Below, one piece after another: positions 1 to 5,418 of a stretch of 6,232 nucleotides of DNA (position 1 is the first letter of the stretch; each line of letters begins with the position of its first letter). The stretch comes from an uncultured Agathobacter sp. (GTDB taxonomy: Bacteria; Bacillota; Clostridia; Lachnospirales; Lachnospiraceae). The position numbers and the translations under genes are program-made. The stretch spans positions 1 through 6,232 of the forward strand of contig CAKRKX010000117.1 in the NCBI GenBank assembly GCA_934358675.1. Reading direction: 5' to 3'. The notes beneath the pieces are model-generated. The model saw only the letters and a list, made by a program, of their open reading frames with translations, was not told the origin of the DNA and did not search any database.

Positions 1-530
1 TCGGACGAAAAGACGGTCTGCTTGCCCTGGAAGAAGCTGCAAATGGTTTGGAAGATGAATTTCTGAAGAAAGGAATCCTTCTTGTTGTGGACGGTACGGA
101 TCCGGAACTGGTCCGTGCAATTCTTGAGACGGATCTGATGTGTCTGGAGGACCGGCATAAGAGTGTGACATCCGTCTGGGAAAAATGGGCAGAGATGGGA
201 CCTGCCTGGGGTATGATCGGTACGCTGATCGGACTGATCAACATGCTGCAGAAACTGGATGATCCTTCCGCAATCGGACCGCAGATGTCGGTTGCCCTCG
301 TGACGACACTTTACGGTTCATTGATCGCAAACTGGCTATGTGCGCCGGTTGTCGGAAAATTGAATGCGAATAATAGTATGGAAGTGGTAAACAGACAGAT
401 TACCATAGAGGGACTTCTGTCGATTCAGGCAGGAGAAAACCCGCGTGTGATCGAGGAGAAATTGAAGTCATTCCTTTCTCCTTCAAATAGAGGCCAAATT
501 GGCGGTGACAATGCCGGAGGTGAGGAATAG
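1..530 (+). CDS. motA: MotA/PomA-family flagellar stator subunit, 5' truncated
   Basis: C-terminal ~175 residues of the four-helix stator protein that surrounds MotB and pushes on FliG. The frame is open from the first bases (first full codon at 3), so the start lies upstream; the TTG at 48 is an internal Leu codon. The window opens in the cytoplasmic loop with RKDGLLALE, where the Arg and Glu eight residues apart match the family's FliG-contacting pair (R90/E98 in E. coli numbering). GILLVVDGTDPELVR follows. The third membrane helix contains GPAWGMIGTLIGL with the conserved Pro (about nt 198-236), and the fourth contains VALVTTLYGSLIAN (about nt 291-332). The tail is a cytoplasmic helix ending in a Gly/Asp/Glu-rich segment. 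The stop overlaps the motB GTG by one base, so the two are probably translationally coupled. Thr residues in both channel helices resemble Na+-type PomA. Family assignment is secure; the ion type is inferred. Confidence 0.96.
   Translation, partial: GRKDGLLALEEAANGLEDEFLKKGILLVVDGTDPELVRAILETDLMCLEDRHKSVTSVWEKWAEMGPAWGMIGTLIGLINMLQKLDDPSAIGPQMSVALVTTLYGSLIANWLCAPVVGKLNANNSMEVVNRQITIEGLLSIQAGENPRVIEEKLKSFLSPSNRGQIGGDNAGGEE
516..520 (+). promoter_or_regulatory. Ribosome binding site of motB (supports GTG start)
   Basis: GGAGG, followed by TGAGG, sits 9 nt before the GTG at 530 and inside the motA 3' end. It decides the non-ATG start: the resulting N-terminus (MPKKRPEDPPKGSPAW) matches the short basic cytoplasmic tail expected before the MotB helix. 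Confidence 0.8.
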
Positions 531-1351
531 TGCCTAAGAAGAGACCAGAAGATCCGCCGAAGGGGTCGCCGGCGTGGATGTCAACATTCTCCGATCTGAT
601 GAACCTTCTGTTGTGTTTCTTCGTATTGTTGTTTTCGATGTCTACGGTAGATGCGGATAAATTTCAGCAGGTGATCGCTTCGCTACAGAGCAGTATGAGC
701 ATTCTTCCGGCAGGCGGTGCCAGCATCGGAGATGGAGAGATGATCTCTGCAGGCGTCAGACAATTGGAATTTTTAGATTCGTATTATAATGAGATCGCAA
801 ATTCAGCAGCGGAAGACAGTGACAATCAGACAGACGGCAAGGAAAATGTTCAGGAAGAATATGAAAAGCAGGGGCTTGCCGAGTCGGAAAAGATGGCAGA
901 AGAAATACAGAATGCACTCGATGCTTCAGAGCTTGGATCCAAGGTGGATGTGGACTTTAATGCAGAATATGTACAGCTTAATTTAAATGGAGCAATTTTA
1001 TTTGATTCCGGCCGGGCGGATCTGGTAAGCGGAGCGATTCCGATCGTGGACAAGATTGGAAAAGTCTTAGAAAAATATGATGCGAATGTGATTGAAATCG
1101 AAGGTCATACTGATAATGTTCCGATACGCACCAATGGAAGGTATGAGAGTAACGAAATTCTTTCGGTATATCGTGCTTTGGCCGTGGCGCAGAGGCTGCG
1201 TGATCATACTAAACTTGATCCGAAGTATATCAAGTTCGCCGGGCGCGGGGACTATGTCCCGATAGCGGATAACAGCACTCCGGAGGGGCGTGCGCGGAAT
1301 CGTCGAGTGGAGATAAAAGTGTATAATTCTTATAATTCGAAAGTGAATTAG
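530..1351 (+). CDS. motB: MotB/PomB-family stator subunit with OmpA-like peptidoglycan-binding domain
   Basis: 273 residues, a normal length for MotB. It anchors the stator to peptidoglycan and carries the ion-binding Asp. The start is GTG at 530, which overlaps the motA TAG and is preceded by GGAGG at 516-520; it gives the expected basic N-terminus MPKKR. A single membrane helix spans about residues 17-38, with PAWMSTFSDLM holding the essential Asp22 (Asp32 in E. coli). A plug-like amphipathic segment follows (about 44-60), then a very acidic periplasmic linker (about 90-125). The OmpA-like domain (about 140-266) shows ILFDSG (156-161), EGHTDNVPI (191-199) and RARNRRVEIKV (254-264). The helix pattern LLCFFVLLFSMS looks more like PomB or MotS than proton-type MotB. 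The C-terminus ends in a YNSYNS duplication. Function is certain; coupling-ion type is an inference. Confidence 0.97.
   Translation: MPKKRPEDPPKGSPAWMSTFSDLMNLLLCFFVLLFSMSTVDADKFQQVIASLQSSMSILPAGGASIGDGEMISAGVRQLEFLDSYYNEIANSAAEDSDNQTDGKENVQEEYEKQGLAESEKMAEEIQNALDASELGSKVDVDFNAEYVQLNLNGAILFDSGRADLVSGAIPIVDKIGKVLEKYDANVIEIEGHTDNVPIRTNGRYESNEILSVYRALAVAQRLRDHTKLDPKYIKFAGRGDYVPIADNSTPEGRARNRRVEIKVYNSYNSKVN
1308..1336 (+). promoter_or_regulatory. Possible sigma-A-type promoter inside the motB 3' end
   Basis: TGGAGA (1308-1313; 4 of 6 matches to TTGACA) and a perfect TATAAT (1331-1336) are separated by 17 nt. A second TATAAT at 1322-1327 lacks a good -35. Transcription would begin around 1343, just before the fliL ribosome binding site. 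The TATAAT copies encode the Tyr-Asn of the MotB tail YNSYNS, so coding constraint or AT-richness could explain them. Only a motif match; no other support. Confidence 0.22.
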
Positions 1352-1361
1352 GAGGAAAAGG
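1350..1361 (+). promoter_or_regulatory. Ribosome binding site of fliL, overlapping the motB stop
   Basis: AGGAGG at 1350-1355 begins inside the motB TAG (1349-1351) and continues as AAAAGG. The ATG at 1370 is 14 nt from AGGAGG but 8 nt from the second AAGG (1358-1361), which is closer to normal spacing. No in-frame ATG, GTG or TTG lies between this site and 1370, so the start is not in doubt. Confidence 0.6.
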
Positions 1362-1369
1362 TTGGCGTT

Positions 1370-1891
1370 ATGAAGAAAAATTTGATTTCAGTACTGATAC
1401 TTGCTTTGGTGTTTGCAAATTTTGTTTTGACAGCAATCCTGATGTTCAGCGTGCTGCCGGAGACAAAGAAAGCGAATACATTGATTGAAAAAGTGTGTTC
1501 GGCGATTGATCTGGACTTAAACAGCGGAGCCGCAAGCGGAGTTTCGAATGTACCGATTGACCAGCAGGATATCTATAAGGTAAATGCAGGTGAAAAGATT
1601 ACCACAAATCTTGCAAAAAGTTCTGATGGAAAGAATCATTATGCAGTGCTTAAGGTTTCGCTTGTGCTAAACAAAAAGAGTGATAATTATGCAACTTACA
1701 ATCAGGAGTTCTTTACAAGTCAGGATGAAACGATCAAAAACGATATCATTCAGGTGATCGGAAATTATACAGTGGATGAGTTTGAGTCAAATAAAGAGGA
1801 AGTTAAGAGTGAGATCCTTTCGGATATGCAGGAATTGTTTGGAGCGGATCTTGTTGTAGGTGTTAACTTCTCTGAATCGACATCTGAGTAA
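1370..1891 (+). CDS. fliL: FliL, stator-associated basal body protein
   Basis: 173 residues. FliL is a single-pass inner-membrane protein that surrounds or supports the stator units at the basal body and affects torque or motility under load. The cytoplasmic N-terminus is very short (MKKN), followed by one membrane helix at about residues 5-28. The rest is an extracytoplasmic domain with the family's pattern: a beta-rich HYAVLKVSLVL stretch (about 90-100), a helical segment around ETIKNDIIQVIGNYTVDEF, and a final strand near DLVVGVNFS. Sequence conservation in this family is low, so the call depends on topology, size, the C-terminal pattern and its place between motB and fliM, which is standard in Firmicutes. 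An uncharacterised membrane protein is the only alternative and is unlikely here. Confidence 0.88.
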   Translation: MKKNLISVLILALVFANFVLTAILMFSVLPETKKANTLIEKVCSAIDLDLNSGAASGVSNVPIDQQDIYKVNAGEKITTNLAKSSDGKNHYAVLKVSLVLNKKSDNYATYNQEFFTSQDETIKNDIIQVIGNYTVDEFESNKEEVKSEILSDMQELFGADLVVGVNFSESTSE

Positions 1892-1916
1892 ATAGTAAGA
1901 CGAATCGAGGCGATAC
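1889..1916 (+). promoter_or_regulatory. Possible sigma-28 (SigD/FliA-type) promoter before fliM
   Basis: TAAA (1889-1892, overlapping the fliL stop), then 16 nt, then GGCGATAC (1909-1916). The Firmicute sigma-D consensus is TAAA, about 15 nt, GCCGATAT. The -10 matches 6 of 8 positions and the spacing is one base longer than ideal. The -10 is also the left arm of the intergenic hairpin, so the GGCGATAC may be conserved for structure instead. fliM is normally an early/middle gene, so an added late promoter would be unusual. Confidence 0.25.
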
Positions 1917-1934
1917 ACCCTGTGGGGTATCGCC
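1909..1934 (+). other. Intergenic inverted repeat (hairpin) between fliL and fliM
   Basis: GGCGATAC (1909-1916) is perfectly complementary to GTATCGCC (1927-1934). The inner bases add a C:G extension across a bulged A, leaving a loop of about five bases around CTGTG. The stem is GC-rich and should be stable in RNA. The sequence after it is CAAATTGCG with no T run, so it is not a canonical intrinsic terminator on the + strand; the - strand also lacks a T run. A role in mRNA stability, processing or partial attenuation between the stator and switch genes is possible but not shown. Confidence 0.6.
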
Positions 1935-1951
1935 CAAATTGCGATGCACGG

Positions 1952-1977
1952 AACAGGTGTTGCGCGGGTAACAGGTG
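1952..1977 (+). repeat. Short direct repeat AACAGGTG before fliM
   Basis: AACAGGTG occurs at 1952-1959 and again at 1970-1977, 18 bp apart. The downstream copy contains the AGGTG that serves as the fliM ribosome binding site (1973-1977, 10 nt before the ATG at 1988). The upstream copy may be a chance match, a decoy ribosome site, or a binding-site pair. Confidence 0.35.
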
Positions 1978-1987
1978 GTGAAGACAG

Positions 1988-2968
1988 ATGGGTGACGTAT
2001 TATCTCAGAATGAGATAGACAGTTTGCTGGCGGCGTTAAGCACCGGTGAACTTGATGTAGAAGAAATTAAAGATAGTAATGAAAAACAGGTTAAAGAGTA
2101 CGATTTTGCCCGTCCTTCTAAATTTTCCAAGGAGCATCTTCGTACCTTGGAGATTATTTTTGAACATTATGGAAGACTTCTTTCCACGAATCTTCCGGTT
2201 TATTTGCGCAAGAATGTACAGGTTGAAGTCATGAATTCAGAGGCGGTAACCTATTCGGAGTTTTCGAACGCTCTGTCGAATCCGGTATTGCTTGGAATTG
2301 TTAATTTTGCGCCGCTTCAGGGAAATATTATCATTGAGATGGCTTCGACATTGGGATATACTATTGTGGATCGAATGTTGGGCGGGCGCGGAGATCCGAT
2401 GGACAAGGTGAGGGAGTTCTCGGAAATCGAACTCCTTATCATCGAGAGGATTATGATCGTATGTGTGAATCTGCTCAGGGAACCGTGGGAGAATGTTGTT
2501 GACATTCATCCAAGACTGGAACGGATTGAGACAAATTCACAGTACGCGCAGATTATATCGCCGAGTGAGATGATTGCGATTGTTACAATCAATATGAAAA
2601 TTGGTGATGTTGAAGGTTTGATGAATATCTGTCTTCCATATATTACACTGGAAGATGTGATTGATAAATTGAATACCAAATACTGGTATTCCAATATGCA
2701 GGCCCAGGACAATAACAGTTATGCCGATGCGATCGAGTCTTTGATCCAAAGAGCAGAGGTACCGGTGAAAGCAGTGCTTGGAAACAGCGCAATTTCAGTG
2801 AATGATTTTGCAATGCTGCAACCGGGAGACATTATTAAACTTGACCGAAACGTTGATGATGAGTTAGACGTCTACGTTGGAAATATTCGAAAATTTACTG
2901 CATTACCCGGTTCATCGGGTGATAATTATGCAGTTAGGGTCACTTCGGTGATCAGAGAGGAGCAATAA
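1988..2968 (+). CDS. fliM: FliM, flagellar motor switch protein
   Basis: 326 residues, the usual length. FliM forms the middle of the cytoplasmic C-ring, binds FliG above and FliN/FliY below, and takes the CheY-P signal. Order of parts: the CheY-docking peptide LSQNEIDSLL (5-14), an acidic linker, the core entered at YDFARPSKFSKEHLRTLE (38-55), the CheC-like middle domain (about 45-230) with the GGRG loop (132-135) involved in FliG contact, and the C-terminal SpoA/FliN-like domain (about 253-324) with VPVKAVLG and LQPGDIIKL. The middle domain shows no ExxN phosphatase signature, as expected for FliM. ATG at 1988 is the only possible start because an in-frame TGA lies at 1979-1981; AGGTG at 1973-1977 precedes it. 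The 96-bp gap upstream is the largest in the window, and fliY follows after 4 bp. Confidence 0.98.
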   Translation: MGDVLSQNEIDSLLAALSTGELDVEEIKDSNEKQVKEYDFARPSKFSKEHLRTLEIIFEHYGRLLSTNLPVYLRKNVQVEVMNSEAVTYSEFSNALSNPVLLGIVNFAPLQGNIIIEMASTLGYTIVDRMLGGRGDPMDKVREFSEIELLIIERIMIVCVNLLREPWENVVDIHPRLERIETNSQYAQIISPSEMIAIVTINMKIGDVEGLMNICLPYITLEDVIDKLNTKYWYSNMQAQDNNSYADAIESLIQRAEVPVKAVLGNSAISVNDFAMLQPGDIIKLDRNVDDELDVYVGNIRKFTALPGSSGDNYAVRVTSVIREEQ

Positions 2969-2972
2969 ACGT

Positions 2973-4175
2973 ATGGATGGAATTTTATCGCAGGAAGAAA
3001 TTAACGCACTGCTGAGCAATCCCGGAGGAGTCGGGAGTACGCCGGCAGAAGCGGAACTTTCAGAAGCTGAGATTGATGCGATCGGAGAGATTGCCAATAT
3101 CAGTATGGGGACTGCTGCGACAACGTTGTTTTCTCTCGTTAACCGTAAGGTAGAGATTTCAACTCCGGTTGTTTCGTATGCAACCTGGGATGACATTGTG
3201 ACAAAGTACGAGAGACCGTGTGTGTTTATCCGAATTGCATATACCGTCGGTTTAGACGGAAGCAATATTCTTGTGCTGAAAGAAAACGATGTCAAGATCA
3301 TCACGGATCTTATGATGGGTGGTGACGGTACCAATACAGAAGGAGAACTCGGAGAACTACATCTGAGTGCGATCAGTGAAGCAATGAATCAGATGATGGG
3401 ATCATCCGCAACATCCTTATCATCAATGCTGAACAAAAAGATTGATATCAGCCCGCCGAAAGCAGACCTGATCGATCTGGCAGGTGAAATCGATGAGAGC
3501 GAAATTGATGAATTTCTTTCCGGAAAATTTGTTAAAATTTCGTTCCGCATGGAAATCGGAGATCTTGTCGATAGTGAAATCATGCAGCTTTATCCGATTT
3601 CATTTGCAAAAGAAATGTGCGCCGGTGTGACACATAATATGGAGATGGATAGCAACAGCATGAAAGAAGCACCGGCACCGGCTCCTGCACCGCAGCCACA
3701 GCCGCAGGCGGCACCTCAAATGAATGCGCAGCCACAGATGAATGCGCAGCCACAGATGAATGCGCAGCCGCAGATGAATATGCAGGCGCAGATGAATCCT
3801 GCAATGGGTCAGCCAATGATGGGTCAGCCGATGATGGGGCAACCAATGATGAATCAGCCGGTCAATGTACAGCCGGCGCAGTTTACTGCCTTTTCCGGTG
3901 GCAATTTCGGAACCTATCAGCCGGAGAATATTGACCTGATCATGGATGTACCTCTGGAGGTTACGGTTGAACTTGGACGAACCAAGAAGTCGATCTCCGA
4001 TATTCTTGATTTCGGACCGGGCAAGATCATTGAGTTGAACAAGATCGCCGGGGAGCCGATCGATGTGCTTGTTAACGGAAAGTATGTTGCGAAGGGAGAA
4101 GTTGTGGTCATTGAAGAGAGTTTCGGTGTACGTATTACGGAAATCGTAAATTCTTCGAAGCCGCCACAGGCATAG
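2973..4175 (+). CDS. fliY: FliY, CheC-FliN fusion switch protein and CheY-P phosphatase
   Basis: 400 residues. FliY replaces short FliN in many Firmicutes: it completes the C-ring and dephosphorylates CheY-P at the motor. It opens with a CheY-docking-like peptide LSQEEINALL (5-14). The CheC-like domain (about 30-215) has two complete active sites matching [D/S]xxxExxN-22-P: D35/E39/N42/P65 and S132/E136/N139/P162. MMGGDG is at 114-119. A Pro/Gln/Met linker (about 233-300) is encoded by two tandem repeat blocks. The C-terminal FliN/SpoA domain (about 318-393) runs from IDLIMDVPLEVTVELGRTK through GKIIELNKIAGEPIDVLVNG to the end. AGGAG at 2958-2962 sets ATG 2973. Also annotated fliN in some genomes. 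Phosphatase activity is inferred from intact residues. Confidence 0.97.
   Translation: MDGILSQEEINALLSNPGGVGSTPAEAELSEAEIDAIGEIANISMGTAATTLFSLVNRKVEISTPVVSYATWDDIVTKYERPCVFIRIAYTVGLDGSNILVLKENDVKIITDLMMGGDGTNTEGELGELHLSAISEAMNQMMGSSATSLSSMLNKKIDISPPKADLIDLAGEIDESEIDEFLSGKFVKISFRMEIGDLVDSEIMQLYPISFAKEMCAGVTHNMEMDSNSMKEAPAPAPAPQPQPQAAPQMNAQPQMNAQPQMNAQPQMNMQAQMNPAMGQPMMGQPMMGQPMMNQPVNVQPAQFTAFSGGNFGTYQPENIDLIMDVPLEVTVELGRTKKSISDILDFGPGKIIELNKIAGEPIDVLVNGKYVAKGEVVVIEESFGVRITEIVNSSKPPQA
3720..3791 (+). repeat. 18-bp tandem repeat in the fliY linker (4 units)
   Basis: Four 18-bp units based on ATGAATGCGCAGCCACAG start at 3720, 3738, 3756 and 3774. Units one and two are identical, the third differs by one base and the fourth is more diverged. 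Each encodes MNAQPQ or a close variant. Unit length is a multiple of three, so gain or loss of units keeps the reading frame. Confidence 0.9.
3804..3863 (+). repeat. 15-bp tandem repeat in the fliY linker (4 units)
   Basis: Units start at 3804, 3819, 3834 and 3849, based on ATGGGTCAGCCAATG, encoding MGQPM three times and a diverged MNQPV. Differences fall mostly at third codon positions in the first three units (CCA/CCG, GGT/GGG, CAG/CAA), suggesting that this block is older than the near-identical 18-bp block just upstream. Confidence 0.88.
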
Positions 4176-4182
4176 AAGGTCT

Positions 4183-4563
4183 ATGACAATATTATTATCG
4201 AGTTCTTTGCACAGTCTGATACAGCTGATCGGTGCGCTGCTCATTTTTGCTTTTGTACTGGGAATTACATATCTGACGACCCGTTGGATGGGAGGTTTCC
4301 AGAAAAGCCGCAGCAATAATAAGAATCTGCATGTGATCGAGACGATCAGCGTGGGAAATAACAAATATATCAGCATCGTTGAAGCGGGAACGGTATATTT
4401 GGTTGTATCGGTCGGCAAAGATGAAGTGCATCTCCTTACAGAACTTACGAGGGAACAGCTTAAGGATTTCTCGTTTGAACATCAGGGAGAAAAAGAAACA
4501 CAGGAATCCTTTGCAGAGATTCTTGGTAAATTAAAAGATAAATTACCAAAGAAACAGGACTAA
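4183..4563 (+). CDS. fliO: FliO (FliZ-type), export gate assembly protein
   Basis: 126 residues. FliO is a small membrane protein that helps FliP assemble into the export gate core. One membrane helix lies at about residues 9-31 (LIQLIGALLIFAFVLGITYL), after which a basic stretch (R34, K41, R43, K47) places the rest in the cytoplasm. The typical FliO domain follows: LHVIETISVGNNKYISIVEAG (split here as LHVIETISVG then NNKYISIVEAG) and VYLVVSVG, then a charged Lys-rich C-terminus. It is shorter than B. subtilis FliZ (219 residues) because it lacks a long N-terminal extracytoplasmic part. Only a poor AAGG (4176-4179) lies 3 nt before ATG, so translation probably depends on coupling to fliY, 7 bp upstream. 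The family is weakly conserved, but position between fliY and fliP makes the call firm. Confidence 0.9.
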   Translation: MTILLSSSLHSLIQLIGALLIFAFVLGITYLTTRWMGGFQKSRSNNKNLHVIETISVGNNKYISIVEAGTVYLVVSVGKDEVHLLTELTREQLKDFSFEHQGEKETQESFAEILGKLKDKLPKKQD

Positions 4564-4564
4564 T

Positions 4565-5407
4565 ATGAGTAGAGGCAAAAAGATATACTGCATGACAAGC
4601 TTTGTGTTTGCCTGTGCGGTTTTGGTACTTACAATTGCATTATGTATGCTGCGTCCGGCAAACGCTTATGCGGCATCGACGAGCCAGTCGACGACCGGAA
4701 GCACAGAGGTGGCAAACCATAATGATCAGACGGACGGTCTTTCCATTACCTATAATAATGAGAACGGATCGCTCTCCACACCGGTGAGGATGCTTTTGAT
4801 CCTGACGGTTTTATCACTTGCTCCGTCCATTCTGATCATGATGACTTCTTTTACCAGAATCATTATCGTACTTCATTTTGTGCGTACGGCGATCGGAACG
4901 CAGACGGCACCGCCGAACCAGATATTGATCGGTCTGGCGCTTTTTCTCACATTTTTTATTATGTGGCCGACATTCCAGCAGATCAACACGGATGCGATCC
5001 AGCCGCTTGACAGAGGTGAGATTACACAGACGGAGTTTTTGGAGAAAGCTGAGGCGCCGATCCGTGAATTCATGATCAAGGATGCGAAGATTCAGATCCG
5101 CGATATCAATCTGTTTACGGAGATATCGGGGGAGACTTATGAGGATGAGGAACAGTTGTCGGATGTGCCGTTTACGACACTGGTTCCGGCGTTTATTTTG
5201 AGCGAGCTGCGTAAGGCATTTATCATGGGATTTTTGATTTATATCCCGTTTATTGTAATTGATATGGTTGTATCGTCCGTACTTATGTCCATGGGTATGA
5301 TGATGCTTCCACCGACGACGATTTCCCTTCCGTTCAAGATTTTACTTTTTATTCTTGCGGATGGATGGAACCTTGTTATCGGTTCTCTGGTTCAGACGTT
5401 TTATTAG
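4565..5407 (+). CDS. fliP: FliP, flagellar type III export gate protein
   Basis: 280 residues. Five FliP subunits with FliQ and FliR form the helical export channel in the membrane. The N-terminus looks like a cleavable signal peptide: basic SRGKK, a hydrophobic stretch (about 11-30), then ANAYA with likely cleavage near residue 36. Signal peptides are known in FliP. A Ser/Thr/Asn-rich segment (37-72) precedes the conserved core: TSFTRIIIVLHFVRTAIGTQ (94-113), APPNQILIGLALFLT (115-129), ALFLTFFIMWP, the periplasmic-side domain (about 140-200), LVPAFILSELRKAF (206-219) and MSMGMMMLPP (241-250), whose Met cluster corresponds to the channel's Met gasket. It is longer than B. subtilis FliP (about 221), because of the N-terminal extension. 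Start ATG 4565 lies 1 nt after the fliO stop with a weak AGGA at 4556-4559; coupling is likely. Confidence 0.98.
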   Translation: MSRGKKIYCMTSFVFACAVLVLTIALCMLRPANAYAASTSQSTTGSTEVANHNDQTDGLSITYNNENGSLSTPVRMLLILTVLSLAPSILIMMTSFTRIIIVLHFVRTAIGTQTAPPNQILIGLALFLTFFIMWPTFQQINTDAIQPLDRGEITQTEFLEKAEAPIREFMIKDAKIQIRDINLFTEISGETYEDEEQLSDVPFTTLVPAFILSELRKAFIMGFLIYIPFIVIDMVVSSVLMSMGMMMLPPTTISLPFKILLFILADGWNLVIGSLVQTFY

Positions 5408-5413
5408 GAGGTG
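5406..5413 (+). promoter_or_regulatory. Ribosome binding site of fliQ, overlapping the fliP stop
   Basis: AGGAGGTG is a full match to the anti-Shine-Dalgarno complement. It begins within the fliP TAG (5405-5407) and ends 5 nt before ATG 5419. It settles the fliQ start at 5419 rather than the in-frame ATG at 5365, which lies inside fliP. Confidence 0.85.
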
Positions 5414-5418
5414 TCGGG

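Noticed and set aside
48..50. TTG as a start codon for a short motA product
   Set aside because: The frame is open upstream to the window edge and those residues (RKDGLLALEEAA) are conserved MotA sequence, so the gene is truncated by the window.
1909..1950. Intrinsic terminator after fliL
   Set aside because: The hairpin is followed by CAAATTGCG with no T run, and the downstream genes appear to belong to the same operon.
1957..1971. A five-codon leader frame (GTG TTG CGC GGG TAA) before fliM
   Set aside because: It has no convincing ribosome binding site, no runs of regulatory codons and no paired attenuator structure.
2671..2691. Inverted repeat GAATACCA/TGGTATTC with a 5-base loop inside fliM
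   Set aside because: The stem is AT-rich and weak, lies within conserved coding sequence (NTKYWYSN), and has no flanking regulatory signal.
2912..3334. 140-residue open frame on the - strand across the fliM/fliY junction
   Set aside because: It is antisense to conserved FliM and FliY domains, has no recognisable motif, and is explained by codon bias of the sense strand.
3600..4418. 272-residue open frame on the - strand opposite fliY and fliO
   Set aside because: It runs antisense to two well-supported genes. Its repetitive His/Leu/Arg content is the mirror of the fliY linker repeats, with no recognisable domain.
4523..4549. Inverted repeat TTGGTAA/TTACCAA at the end of fliO
   Set aside because: A 7-bp AT-rich stem with a 13-base loop is too weak to claim, and it falls in the Lys-rich coding tail.
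5365..5418. An 18-residue N-terminal extension of fliQ from ATG 5365
   Set aside because: It overlaps fliP out of frame, and AGGAGGTG at 5406-5413 points to ATG 5419, which gives the standard FliQ N-terminus.
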